A stretch of 12,846 bases of DNA from JBIOYL01 sp044870185 (GTDB taxonomy: Bacteria; Actinomycetota; CALGFH01). The stretch is from assembly GCA_044870185.1 (NCBI GenBank), contig JBIOYL010000086.1, positions 1 through 12,846 on the forward strand. Direction: 5' to 3'. A model generated the notes under the pieces. The model worked only from the letters and a program-made list of their open reading frames with translations, ran no database searches and was not told where the DNA came from. Positions 1 through 5,802 of the stretch are shown here, piece by piece. The position numbers were made by a program, and so were the translations under genes. Each line of letters starts with the position of its first letter. Position 1 is the first letter of the stretch.

Positions 1-454
1 GGTCCAGGCGCTGCAGTCCCCGGACCAGCCCGGTCACGTACAGCGCGCCGGCCAGCGCCACGAGCGCCAGGTAGGTGGCGAACGAGGGCGCCCCGGGCTG
101 CGCCGCATACCCGAACAGGGCGGCGAGCGCGAGCAGGCCGCCGGCTCCCCAGGCGAACGGCCACCAGCGCCCGTGTGGGCGCCGGGCCACCAGGACGCCG
201 CCCGCTCCGCCGGCAAGCACGCTGCCGACGGTGAACCCGGCCGTGAACAGGCGCAGCGCCCAGTGGCCGAGCCGCTCGACGAAGAACACGGCGACCGGGC
301 CGGGCACGACCGCGAGCAGGCGCTGGGCGAGCCCGAAGGGCGGGAACGGCATGCCGGCCTGGACGAGGTGGCCGACCGCCAGGAGCGCCGTCGGCACGAG
401 CATCGCCGACACGCCGGCCACGAACGCCTCGCTGTCCCGCAGCCTGTGGTGCAT
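1..454 (-). CDS. Membrane protein, N-terminal part (sulfite-oxidase-like molybdopterin oxidoreductase leader?), cut by window edge
   Basis: The frame is open from an ATG at 454 to the window edge, giving about 151 residues with no stop. A stop lies two codons upstream (458-460), so ATG 454 is the first usable start; no clear ribosome binding site is visible. The protein begins MHHRLRDSEAF and then has four or five hydrophobic segments (roughly residues 10-30, 45-62, 70-92, 98-115 and 122-142). One helix contains the segment VFFVERLGHWALRLFTAG. From memory, this pattern of an initial MHHR..DS, membrane helices and an FxxxRLGHWAKPL-like loop is typical of the membrane region in front of actinobacterial sulfite-oxidase-like molybdopterin enzymes. 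The catalytic domain would lie beyond the window, so this is inference. It follows the upstream minus-strand gene by 51 bp and may be in the same operon. It could instead be an unrelated multi-pass membrane protein. Confidence 0.6.
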   Translation of the reverse strand, partial: MHHRLRDSEAFVAGVSAMLVPTALLAVGHLVQAGMPFPPFGLAQRLLAVVPGPVAVFFVERLGHWALRLFTAGFTVGSVLAGGAGGVLVARRPHGRWWPFAWGAGGLLALAALFGYAAQPGAPSFATYLALVALAGALYVTGLVRGLQRLD

Positions 455-505
455 GCTTCAACGATAGGCCGGGATGGCGATCAGCGCGCGGCCGCCGCGG
501 CGCCG

Positions 506-1099
506 TCACCGGCCGGTACGCGGATCCCACCAGGCCTCGGCCGACCTGTCCCGGGTCTTGGGCCCGGCCTGCGGCCGAAAGCGGGTGGGCCGGGCGCCCG
601 GCGGCCGTTCGACGGCCGGTCCGGGTGCCGGCCGGCTCCAGCCCGACGCCGGCCGCGGCTCGATGGCCCACGGCTCGACGGCGAGCGGCGCGGCCGGCGG
701 TGGGACCAGCGGCCAGGGGTCGGCCGGCGAGGCACCGGGCGGCGGTGCGGCCACGGGCTCGGCGGGGAGTTGGGCCTGCGGCTGGCCGGTCCGGCCCGGG
801 CCGGGCCTCGGCGCGAGCGCATGCCCTTTGGGACGCGCCGCCGGGTCGAGCGGGACGACGGCGGGCCGCCGGCCGGTGGCCGACCAGTAGGCGGCGACCA
901 CCTGGGCCGTCTCCTCGAGCACCATCGCCTCGACCGCTTCGGGCGCCCTGCGCTCCATGCGGCGGATGCGCCGAGGCACGACCACGTCCGGCACCAGGGT
1001 GAAACGCTCCAGCCAGGCGCTGGCTGCGAGCAGCGCGAGCAGGCCGAACGGCCAGAGGGCGGTCAGCAGCAGGACGACGTAGAGGTTGGAGAAGATCAT
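506..1099 (-). CDS. Small membrane-anchored protein with long proline-rich tail, function unknown
   Basis: The 197-residue product starts MIFSNLYVVLLLTALWPFGL and has one clear hydrophobic helix at about residues 5-28. A charged stretch follows (RRIRRMERRAPEAVEAMVLEE, about 43-64), then a short segment with AAYWSATGRRP, and from about residue 90 to the end a low-complexity tail rich in Pro, Ala, Gly and Arg. The tail is probably disordered and exposed in the cytoplasm. I do not recognise a family. No ribosome binding site is seen before the ATG, but a promoter candidate (1113-1141) would start the transcript only about 7 bases upstream, so translation may be nearly leaderless. The tail could be partly an artefact of high GC; the N-terminal half looks like real coding sequence. 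Confidence 0.6.
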   Translation of the reverse strand: MIFSNLYVVLLLTALWPFGLLALLAASAWLERFTLVPDVVVPRRIRRMERRAPEAVEAMVLEETAQVVAAYWSATGRRPAVVPLDPAARPKGHALAPRPGPGRTGQPQAQLPAEPVAAPPPGASPADPWPLVPPPAAPLAVEPWAIEPRPASGWSRPAPGPAVERPPGARPTRFRPQAGPKTRDRSAEAWWDPRTGR

Positions 1100-1112
1100 G
1101 ACGGGACTTCAG

Positions 1113-1141
1113 AGTCGACCAGGCATGCATGCCCGTGTCAA
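1113..1141 (-). promoter_or_regulatory. Promoter candidate with a 12-bp palindrome in its spacer
   Basis: On the minus strand a perfect TTGACA (1141-1136) is followed after 17 bases by TCGACT (1118-1113), a weak -10. The spacer contains GGCATGCATGCC at 1122-1133, a perfect 12-bp palindrome. Transcription would begin near 1106, just ahead of the ATG at 1099. A palindrome between -35 and -10 is where a repressor often binds, but no cognate regulator is identified. Confidence 0.4.
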
Positions 1142-1148
1142 CCACGGC

Positions 1149-1166
1149 GCGGATAGGCAAATCCGC
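1149..1166. repeat. Short inverted repeat (6-bp arms, 6-base loop)
   Basis: GCGGAT (1149-1154) and ATCCGC (1161-1166) are perfect inverted arms around a 6-base loop. They lie about 55 bases after the stop of the small minus-strand gene ending at 1220 and just upstream of the TTGACA at 1141. No T-tract follows, so it is a weak candidate for a terminator and could equally be a regulator site. Confidence 0.25.
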
Positions 1167-1219
1167 CAATTGTCCTCGTATCGATGGATAGGAACGATCC
1201 GGACGAGACCGGGTCTGGT

Positions 1220-1474
1220 TCAGGAGCGCAGGTCGCCGTCCATCCGCTCGAGGAGCACGTCTTCGGCGACGTCGGCCTTCAGCGTCAGGTACTCGAGCCA
1301 CTCGTCGGTGCACCGGGGCGGCACGCGCCCGCCGATGTCACGCAGCAACCGCACGCTCCCGACGAACTGCCGGGTCGTGATGACCAGCTGCATGAGGAGC
1401 TCGGAGGGCATGCGGGCGAACACCGCCCGGAGCTCCGCCGACGACTGCCACCCGGGATCGTCCGGCTGACCCAC
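1220..1474 (-). CDS. Small soluble protein, function unknown
   Basis: The product is 84 residues, acidic to neutral, without a signal peptide or membrane helix. It contains WQSSAELRAVFARMPSELLM followed by probable amphipathic helices (LVITTRQFVGSVRLLRDIGG, then DEWLEYLTLKADVAEDVLLERM). A strong AGGAGG lies at 1489-1484. It is 3 bases from a GTG at 1480 and 9 bases from a second in-frame GTG at 1474; I chose 1474 for spacing, so the N-terminus is uncertain by two residues. I do not recognise a domain. The gene lies downstream of the toxin-antitoxin pair on the same strand, 117 bp past the toxin stop, and may be read from the same transcript. Confidence 0.65.
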   Translation of the reverse strand: MGQPDDPGWQSSAELRAVFARMPSELLMQLVITTRQFVGSVRLLRDIGGRVPPRCTDEWLEYLTLKADVAEDVLLERMDGDLRS

Positions 1475-1515
1475 GACCACCTGCCTCCTGGCCCGGTTCG
1501 TGCGCTGTGGGTCTC

Positions 1516-1548
1516 CCCGGCCGTTCCCTCCGAAACAAAGCGGCCGGG
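1516..1548 (-). terminator. Possible stem-loop after the toxin gene
   Basis: CCCGGCCG (1516-1523) and CGGCCGGG (1541-1548) form a perfect 8-bp stem around a 17-base loop that is AT-richer than its surroundings. It lies 44-76 bases after the MazF stop on the minus strand. There is no run of T after it, so termination is only a suggestion. Confidence 0.3.
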
Positions 1549-1591
1549 CGGAGCGGCAGGCGCGGCCGCTCGAGCGTGTCGGCGGCCAGGC

Positions 1592-1903
1592 TCAACAGCC
1601 AAGAGCGATACGCAAGGCGCGGCAGACCTGTCGCATGCGTTCGGGGCTGAGCGTCGTGACGTGCTCGGTGAGCATGGCCTTCCACGCCTCTGCGAGGTTG
1701 TCGAGGCTCACGGCGCAGCGTGTCGGCATGCCGTCGTCGCGGTCCAGGACCACCTCGGTCGGGAGGTCGCGCAGGCGGCGGGTGATCGAGGCCACCGTGA
1801 CACGCTTCAAGACCGGTATCGCCGCATCCCGCGTCAACACCAAGACAGGCCGTCGACCCCACTCGGGATGCTCGACGAAGTAGACACCGCCGCGTTCTAC
1901 CAC
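1592..1903 (-). CDS. mazF: MazF/PemK-type mRNA interferase toxin
   Basis: MazF toxins are ribosome-independent endoribonucleases that cut mRNA at short sequences and stop growth when their antitoxin is degraded. The product is 103 residues, the usual family size. Family features are the opening VERGGVYFVEHP (about 2-13), the strand GRRPVLVLTRDAAIPVL (15-31), VASITRRLRDLPTEV and, near the end, LSPERMRQVCRALRIALGC. The arginine in GRRPVLVLTRD and the threonine in VASIT match positions conserved in PemK/MazF folds. The frame is open upstream to 1993, but homology begins at GTG 1903, which overlaps the antitoxin stop by 7 bases, so translational coupling is likely. No independent ribosome binding site is visible. 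The antitoxin lies immediately upstream, the normal order for this class. Confidence 0.93.
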   Translation of the reverse strand: MVERGGVYFVEHPEWGRRPVLVLTRDAAIPVLKRVTVASITRRLRDLPTEVVLDRDDGMPTRCAVSLDNLAEAWKAMLTEHVTTLSPERMRQVCRALRIALGC

Positions 1904-2205
1904 GGCTCGAGCCCTGCGGCACGCTCCTCGTCTTGGAGCCGCCGCAGGGATTCCACCGTCAAGGCGGTCACCATCCTGCCGAGATCGCCCCACTCGTCGA
2001 CGTCGTACTCGCCACCCTGGGGGAGGCGGGTGTACCCCTGTCTGATCTGGCGATCGATCTCGGCTTCGCGGTCGGCGGCGAGGTAGGCCTCGATCGCTTC
2101 TCGGATGAGCTGCGAGCGGGATACGTGTGCGATGGCTGCCCGGCGATCGAGCAGCTCGAGCAACTCGTCTGTGAGCTGCACCATCGTCTGCGTGCGTCGT
2201 GCCAT
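1897..2205 (-). CDS. Ribbon-helix-helix (CopG/MetJ-type) antitoxin
   Basis: The product is about 102 residues. It starts MARRTQTMVQLTDELLELLD, the beta-strand then first helix of a ribbon-helix-helix DNA-binding domain, followed by HVSRSQLIREAIEAYLAAD (second helix), so DNA binding occupies about residues 5-50. The C-terminal half (EIDRQIRQGYTRLPQ onward, ending LEPW) would wrap the toxin, as in other MazEF pairs. An upstream in-frame ATG at 2223 would add six residues; I chose ATG 2205 because the family normally starts MARRTQT and because a possible -10 (TATCAT, 2217-2212) would put the RNA start at or very near this codon. The start codon lies inside a 12-bp palindrome, suggesting autorepression by the toxin-antitoxin complex. 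Confidence 0.9.
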   Translation of the reverse strand: MARRTQTMVQLTDELLELLDRRAAIAHVSRSQLIREAIEAYLAADREAEIDRQIRQGYTRLPQGGEYDVDEWGDLGRMVTALTVESLRRLQDEERAAGLEPW

Positions 2206-2217
2206 AGGCCTATGATA
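2203..2217 (-). promoter_or_regulatory. Operator palindrome and -10 of the toxin-antitoxin operon
   Basis: CATAGGCCTATG at 2203-2214 is a perfect 12-bp palindrome covering the antitoxin ATG. Next to it on the minus strand is TATCAT (2217-2212), a -10-like hexamer 6 bases before the ATG, which would make a leaderless message. No good -35 is seen. On the plus strand the overlapping TATGAT (2211-2216) could serve trkA. Ribbon-helix-helix antitoxins normally bind such short palindromes at their own promoter. Confidence 0.5.
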
Positions 2218-2276
2218 GCCCATCGGGCAAGGCGCCCGCCTCTGCCCGACCAGCCGCCCGACCGGAAGGGGCCAGC

Positions 2277-2957
2277 GTGCACGTGGTGATCATGGGATGT
2301 GGCCGGGTCGGCTCCGAGCTCACCGCCCGGCTCGAGGCCCGCGGGCACACGGTCGCGATCATCGACAAGAACCGCGCCGCCTTCCGCCGGCTGCGCTACG
2401 ACGTCCACGCCCAGCAGGTGCACGGCTACGGGTTCGACGAGGAGACGCTCGTCCAGGCGGGCATCCAGCGGGCCCTCGCCTTCGCGGCCGTGTCCAACGG
2501 CGACAACTCCAACATCGTCGCCGCCCGGGTCGTGCGCGAGAAGTTCGAGGTCCCGATCGTGGTCGCCCGCATCTACGACCCGCGCCGGGCCGAGATCTAC
2601 CAGCGCCTGGGCATCCCGACCGTCGCCACCGTCAGGTGGACGGTGGACCAGGTGATGCGGGTGCTCATCCCGGACCAGGTCGCGTCGGACTGGAAGGACC
2701 CGAGCGAGGGCATCTCGCTGGTCACCCTCCCGCTGCCCGCCAGGTGGGCGGGCCAGCGGGTCGAGGACGTCGAGGCCGACGGCCACCGGCGGGTGGTCGG
2801 CCTGGCCCGCAACGACGAGCGGATCCGGCTCGCCAGCCCGAGCACCCGCCTGCAGGAAGGCGACCGGCTGTACCTGATCGTCGACGACCCGGGCCTCGCC
2901 GAGCTGCGCCCCATGATCCTGGCCGCCCGCCAGCAGGAGGCGCCCGACACCGGCTGA
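2277..2957 (+). CDS. trkA: TrkA family (RCK) potassium uptake regulatory protein
   Basis: Cytoplasmic RCK subunits bind nucleotide and gate Trk/Ktr-type potassium channels. The 226-residue product has an N-terminal Rossmann domain: MHVVIMGCGRVG with the GxGxxG at residues 7-12, and AIID with the ribose-binding acidic residue at D30. The segment NGDNSNIVAARVVREKF (about 74-90) and ARIYDPRRAEIYQRLGI (about 97-113) are typical TrkA-N. A TrkA-C domain follows (about 138-220, ending EGDRLYLIVDD.GLAELRPM). Length is normal for single-copy actinobacterial TrkA, about half of E. coli TrkA. The GTG start at 2277 has GGAAGGGG at 2264-2271. No TrkH/Ktr channel and no second TrkA copy are in the window, although actinobacteria often have two in tandem. 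It is divergent from the toxin-antitoxin operon and 19 bp upstream of the next gene, probably in one operon. Confidence 0.93.
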   Translation: MHVVIMGCGRVGSELTARLEARGHTVAIIDKNRAAFRRLRYDVHAQQVHGYGFDEETLVQAGIQRALAFAAVSNGDNSNIVAARVVREKFEVPIVVARIYDPRRAEIYQRLGIPTVATVRWTVDQVMRVLIPDQVASDWKDPSEGISLVTLPLPARWAGQRVEDVEADGHRRVVGLARNDERIRLASPSTRLQEGDRLYLIVDDPGLAELRPMILAARQQEAPDTG

Positions 2958-2976
2958 GCTCCCGGAGGGAGATCGC

Positions 2977-3714
2977 ATGCGCAAGCGGATCGCGGCGCTC
3001 GCCGCGGCGACCGGCCTGGCCGGCCTGCTCGTGCCACTGCTGGCCGTCCCGGCCTCGGCGCACGAGGAGCGCACGGTTGGCGCCTACCACTTCGCGGTCG
3101 GGTTCGGCGACGAGCCGCCCTACGCCGGGGAGAAGAACAACGTCCAGCTCATCCTGAAGGACAACGCCGACAAGCCGGTCACCGACCTGGGCGACACCCT
3201 GAAGGTGCAGGTGACCACCGCCAGCCAGCCCGCCCAGAAGCTGGACCTGGCCCTGGAGCCCAACTTCGAGCTGGGCGAGTCCGGCATCCCGGGCGACTAC
3301 CGGGCCTGGTTCATCCCGACCGCGCCGGGCAGGTACACGTTCCGCTTCACCGGCACGGTCAAAGGCCAACGGGTCGACCAGGCGTTCACCTCGTCCAAGA
3401 CCGGCTTCGACGAGGTGCAGGACCCGGCCGGGGTGCAGTTCCCGGTCAAGGAGCCGAGCACCGGGCAGCTCGCCGGCCGGCTGGACCGGGAGCTGCCGCG
3501 CCTGAACGCGGCGCTGGCCGCCCAGCAGCGGCAGGCACGGCACGAGGCCGACCAGGCGCGCACCATCGCGATCGTCGGGGTCGCGCTCGGGGTGCTGGGC
3601 GTGGCCGGTCTGGTCGTCGGCCTGCTGGCCCTGACCGCGGCGCGCCGGGCGGCGGGCCGCGGCGGCCGCAGCGGGTCGTCGGCGAAGCTGCCCACGGGCG
3701 CCGGCCGCACCTGA
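2977..3714 (+). CDS. Secreted, C-terminally anchored CopC/YtkA-like Ig-fold protein
   Basis: The 245-residue product has a signal peptide (MRKRIAALAAATGLAGLLVP, with a likely signal peptidase I site after PASA at residue 28). The mature protein would begin with His29. The outer domain (about 29-160) looks like an immunoglobulin-type beta sandwich: VGAYHFAVGFGDEPPYAGE, ILKDNADKPV, then GDYRAWFIPTAPGRYTFRFTG. From memory, such proteins are often annotated as CopC-, YtkA- or FixH-like and linked to copper or membrane-enzyme maturation; the substrate is not shown here. A charged helix leads to one membrane span (about 196-222) and a short basic Gly/Arg/Ser-rich tail inside the cell. GGAGGGA lies 8 bases before the ATG. 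It follows trkA by 19 bp. Confidence 0.8.
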   Translation: MRKRIAALAAATGLAGLLVPLLAVPASAHEERTVGAYHFAVGFGDEPPYAGEKNNVQLILKDNADKPVTDLGDTLKVQVTTASQPAQKLDLALEPNFELGESGIPGDYRAWFIPTAPGRYTFRFTGTVKGQRVDQAFTSSKTGFDEVQDPAGVQFPVKEPSTGQLAGRLDRELPRLNAALAAQQRQARHEADQARTIAIVGVALGVLGVAGLVVGLLALTAARRAAGRGGRSGSSAKLPTGAGRT

Positions 3715-3738
3715 CGGCACCCGCCTGACGGCACCCCA
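3711..3738 (+). repeat. 14-bp tandem duplication across a stop codon
   Basis: Two adjacent 14-base units (3711-3724 and 3725-3738) share their first 12 bases, CTGACGGCACCC. The first unit contains the TGA stop of the preceding gene and the second repeats it out of frame. It looks like a small slippage duplication with no evident role. Confidence 0.6.
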
Positions 3739-3756
3739 CCGGGGCCGGCCAGCTGC

Positions 3757-3785
3757 TTTACCGCCACGCCGAGCAGGTCTATCGT
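3757..3785 (+). promoter_or_regulatory. Promoter candidate for the lipoprotein/membrane-protein pair
   Basis: TTTACC (3757-3762) and TATCGT (3780-3785) are separated by exactly 17 bases and each matches its consensus hexamer (TTGACA, TATAAT) at four of six positions. Transcription would start near 3792, leaving a leader of about 35 bases with a GAAGGA ribosome binding site. Confidence 0.4.
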
Positions 3786-3826
3786 CGCGATCGGATGTCC
3801 GCCCGACCCGTCCGAAGGACGCTGCG

Positions 3827-4516
3827 ATGAACCGGGAGCGTGCGGTCGCCGCGGTCGCCGCCGTGCTGGCGCTCGTGCTGACCGCCTGCCAGGGGCAGGG
3901 GGGCTCGCAGGGTGCGGGGCAGCAGGCCTCCGGGCCGCGCACCGCCTCGAGCTCGCCCGGGGGCCAAGCCGAGCCGGCGGGCCAAGCCGAGCCGGCGGTG
4001 CCGGCCTTCGACCCGCCGGGGCCACCGGTGCCGCCCGTCCCCGAGTTCACCGTCGGCAACCGCCAGCAGAACATCGGCGGGTGGTTCGACGAGCTGCGCT
4101 CCCGGCAGTGCCGCCAGCTGGCCGCCGAGACCAGCGTCTTCATCGCCGCCCGTGACGATCCGCAGCTGTACGCCCTGGCGCTGCTGTATCGCGGGGCGGC
4201 CAACATCTGCCGCGGACGGCTGCTCGCCGCGGCGATCGACCTCGAGGCCGCCGCCACCTGCCAAGACGACTTCGGCCAGTTCGACAACGACCAGCCCCAG
4301 CGGCTGCTGCGCGCGGCGGTGCGGTTCGTCGAGGCAGGCGGCGTCCACGTGGGCGGCAGGGGGCCGAGCACGGCCTGCGGTGCCACGTCTCCGGGAGGGT
4401 CGACGGAGTCGACCGGGGGGTCGACGGGATCGACCGGGGGGTCGACGGGATCGACCGAGGGGTCGACGGGATCGACCGAGGGGTCGACGGAGTCGACGAC
4501 CTCGACGTCGGCATGA
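3827..4516 (+). CDS. Lipoprotein with repeat-built Gly-Ser-Thr C-terminal tail
   Basis: The 229-residue product has a type II signal peptide with lipobox LTAC, so Cys21 should be lipidated and the protein held on the outer face of the membrane. Residues 22-75 are a Gly/Ser/Pro/Ala linker containing a perfect 18-bp duplication (3962-3997, six-residue unit GQAEPA). The folded core is about 76-180: helical, with the TPR-like segment ALALLYRGAANICRGRLLAA, and several cysteines (in RQC, NIC, ATC and TAC) that could form disulfides. From residue 191 the tail is five copies of a seven-residue Gly-Ser-Thr/Glu unit. GAAGGA lies 7 bases before the ATG. The stop overlaps the next start as ATGA, so the two products are probably made together and may interact. 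No named family recognised. Confidence 0.78.
   Translation: MNRERAVAAVAAVLALVLTACQGQGGSQGAGQQASGPRTASSSPGGQAEPAGQAEPAVPAFDPPGPPVPPVPEFTVGNRQQNIGGWFDELRSRQCRQLAAETSVFIAARDDPQLYALALLYRGAANICRGRLLAAAIDLEAAATCQDDFGQFDNDQPQRLLRAAVRFVEAGGVHVGGRGPSTACGATSPGGSTESTGGSTGSTGGSTGSTEGSTGSTEGSTESTTSTSA
3962..3997 (+). repeat. Perfect 2 x 18-bp tandem repeat in the lipoprotein linker
   Basis: The unit GGCCAAGCCGAGCCGGCG occurs twice without a mismatch (3962-3979 and 3980-3997). It encodes a duplicated Gly-Gln-Ala-Glu-Pro-Ala and keeps the frame. Confidence 0.85.
4397..4501 (+). repeat. 5 x 21-bp in-frame tandem repeat
   Basis: Five units of 21 bases start at 4397, 4418, 4439, 4460 and 4481. Each opens GGGTCGACGG and encodes Gly-Ser-Thr-(Gly/Glu)-Ser-Thr-(Gly/Glu/Thr). 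Units differ at only a few positions, mostly GGA/GAG and GGG/GAG switches. Every unit contains GTCGAC. Because 21 is a multiple of three, gain or loss of units would change tail length without breaking the gene. Confidence 0.9.
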
Positions 4517-5574
4517 GCGAGCTCGGACAGACGGCGCGCGACGCCTCGCCCGGCTCGGGCCTGCGCGACGGCCACGCGGGCCCGGCGGTCGCCCAGGCGC
4601 GCGGCGACGAGGAACCCGACCGCGCCGAGCCCGTCGCGCGCCGCGCCGAGCCCGTCGAGCCGCCTGGCGATGGGGAGCAGGAGCAATTCGAGCGCGCCGA
4701 CGCCACCCCCGCGCCGTCGCTGCGCAACGCCCTGCAGGTGCTCACCTCGATCGTGGCGCCCACGACCCTGATCACGGCGCTGCTGTACTACTTCGGGTTC
4801 ACCCTCGTCAGGGAGCAGGCGATCCTCTGGGGGGTGGACGAGAGCACCTTCGGCCTGTCCACCCAGGACTACCTGGTGCGCAGCGTGGAGGTCCTGTACC
4901 TGCCGTTGGCCGTCGCCCTGCTGCTGGGCGTGCTGTGGCTGTGGCTGCATGCGCTGCTGCTGGCCTGGGACGAGCGGCCGGACCGGCGCGAGCTCGCCCG
5001 CCGGCTGGCGACCGCGCTGGCCGGCCTGGGCGCCGCGCTGTTCGCCGTCGGTGTCTTCGGCGCCTTCATCCGGCCGTCCAGCATGAGCATCATCGTGCCG
5101 CCGCTCTGCTTCAGCCTCGGCATCCCGCTGGTCGCCTACGGGACCTTCATGCGGCGGCGGCTGCCCGCCCGTGGCCGCAAGCGGCCGCCCTCCGGGCCCT
5201 CCTGGCTGCGGTCGTTGCACGCGACGCTGATCTGCCTGCTCACCGCGCTGAGCCTGTTCTGGCTCCTGGGCGTGTACGCGCAGGCGACCGGCCGCGGCCT
5301 GTTCAACCGGGTCGTCAGGCAACGCGCCGCCTTTCCGAGCGTCGCGGTCTACACGGCCAAGCGCCTGCACATCGACGGGCCCGGCGTGCGCGAGACCGAG
5401 CTGCCCGGATCCGACTCGGCCGAGCGCTTCCGCTACGCCGGGCTGCGGCTGCTGCTGCGCTCCAACGGGAGGTACTTCCTGCTCCCCGACGGCTGGTCGC
5501 CCACCGGCGGGACCGTGATCGTGCTGCCTGACAGCGACGCCTTCCGGTTCGAGTTCACCCGCAGGGTCCGCTGA
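4513..5574 (+). CDS. Five-helix membrane protein with disordered N-terminus and outer C-terminal domain, function unknown
   Basis: The 353-residue product begins with about 70 acidic, alanine/glutamate/proline-rich, probably disordered residues that include a 21-bp-spaced duplication encoding RAEPV (4621-4657). Predicted membrane helices lie at about 75-98, 126-151, 163-186, 191-213 and 234-256. An approximately 95-residue C-terminal domain follows, with FPSVAVYTAKRLHIDGPGVR, RFRYAGLRLLLRSNGRYFLL and GGTVIVLPDSDAFRFEF. From memory, uncharacterised actinobacterial membrane proteins share this C-terminal pattern; with the N-terminus inside, five helices place it outside the cell. The ATG overlaps the lipoprotein stop by 4 bases, so it is translationally coupled to that gene and both may form one envelope complex. 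There is no recognisable enzyme or transporter motif. Confidence 0.78.
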   Translation: MSELGQTARDASPGSGLRDGHAGPAVAQARGDEEPDRAEPVARRAEPVEPPGDGEQEQFERADATPAPSLRNALQVLTSIVAPTTLITALLYYFGFTLVREQAILWGVDESTFGLSTQDYLVRSVEVLYLPLAVALLLGVLWLWLHALLLAWDERPDRRELARRLATALAGLGAALFAVGVFGAFIRPSSMSIIVPPLCFSLGIPLVAYGTFMRRRLPARGRKRPPSGPSWLRSLHATLICLLTALSLFWLLGVYAQATGRGLFNRVVRQRAAFPSVAVYTAKRLHIDGPGVRETELPGSDSAERFRYAGLRLLLRSNGRYFLLPDGWSPTGGTVIVLPDSDAFRFEFTRRVR

Positions 5575-5610
5575 CCGGCCGGGCGGCCGGCCGGGCGGCC
5601 GGCCGGGCGG
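5575..5610 (+). repeat. 3 x 12-bp GC-only tandem repeat after a stop codon
   Basis: The unit CCGGCCGGGCGG is repeated three times exactly, starting on the base after the TGA of the membrane-protein gene. The units contain the 8-bp palindrome GGCCGGCC at their joins, so the RNA could fold into alternative GC hairpins and act in 3'-end formation. No T-tract follows. The rest of the gap to 5802 shows only GC-rich sequence and a weak TAGGAT (5744-5749) that could be a -10. Confidence 0.8.
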
Positions 5611-5802
5611 CGCGTCCCAGGCGCCGTCGCCCGGCGCATCCGGTCGGGCGCCGTCGCGCAACGCCGGCGGGACGCCGCGCGATCGCCCACGACCGGACCG
5701 GCGCCGTCGTCGAGCTCCGCTTCGTGTCGGGCCTGGATAACGGTAGGATCAGCAGCGCAGGTGCGTCCGAGCAGCGCGAGCAGCCGTGCCAGCGAGGCGA
5801 GC

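Noticed and set aside
173..1156. A 327-codon plus-strand frame over the two leftmost minus-strand genes
   Set aside because: The minus-strand frames have hydrophobic helices and sensible starts; the plus-strand frame is Arg/Gly/His-rich without motifs.
1516..1548. A textbook rho-independent terminator after mazF
   Set aside because: The 8-bp stem is good, but there is no following T-run in the direction of transcription, so it is listed only as a weak candidate.
4397..4501. Could the 21-bp repeats be a CRISPR array?
   Set aside because: The units are directly adjacent with no spacers and keep an open frame within the lipoprotein gene.
2722..5661. A 979-codon open frame on the minus strand opposite several plus-strand genes
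   Set aside because: It is antisense to trkA, the Ig-fold protein, the lipoprotein and the membrane protein, all of which have good motifs, starts and ribosome binding sites. Its composition is low-complexity Arg/Gly/Ala/Gln, typical of high-GC shadow frames.
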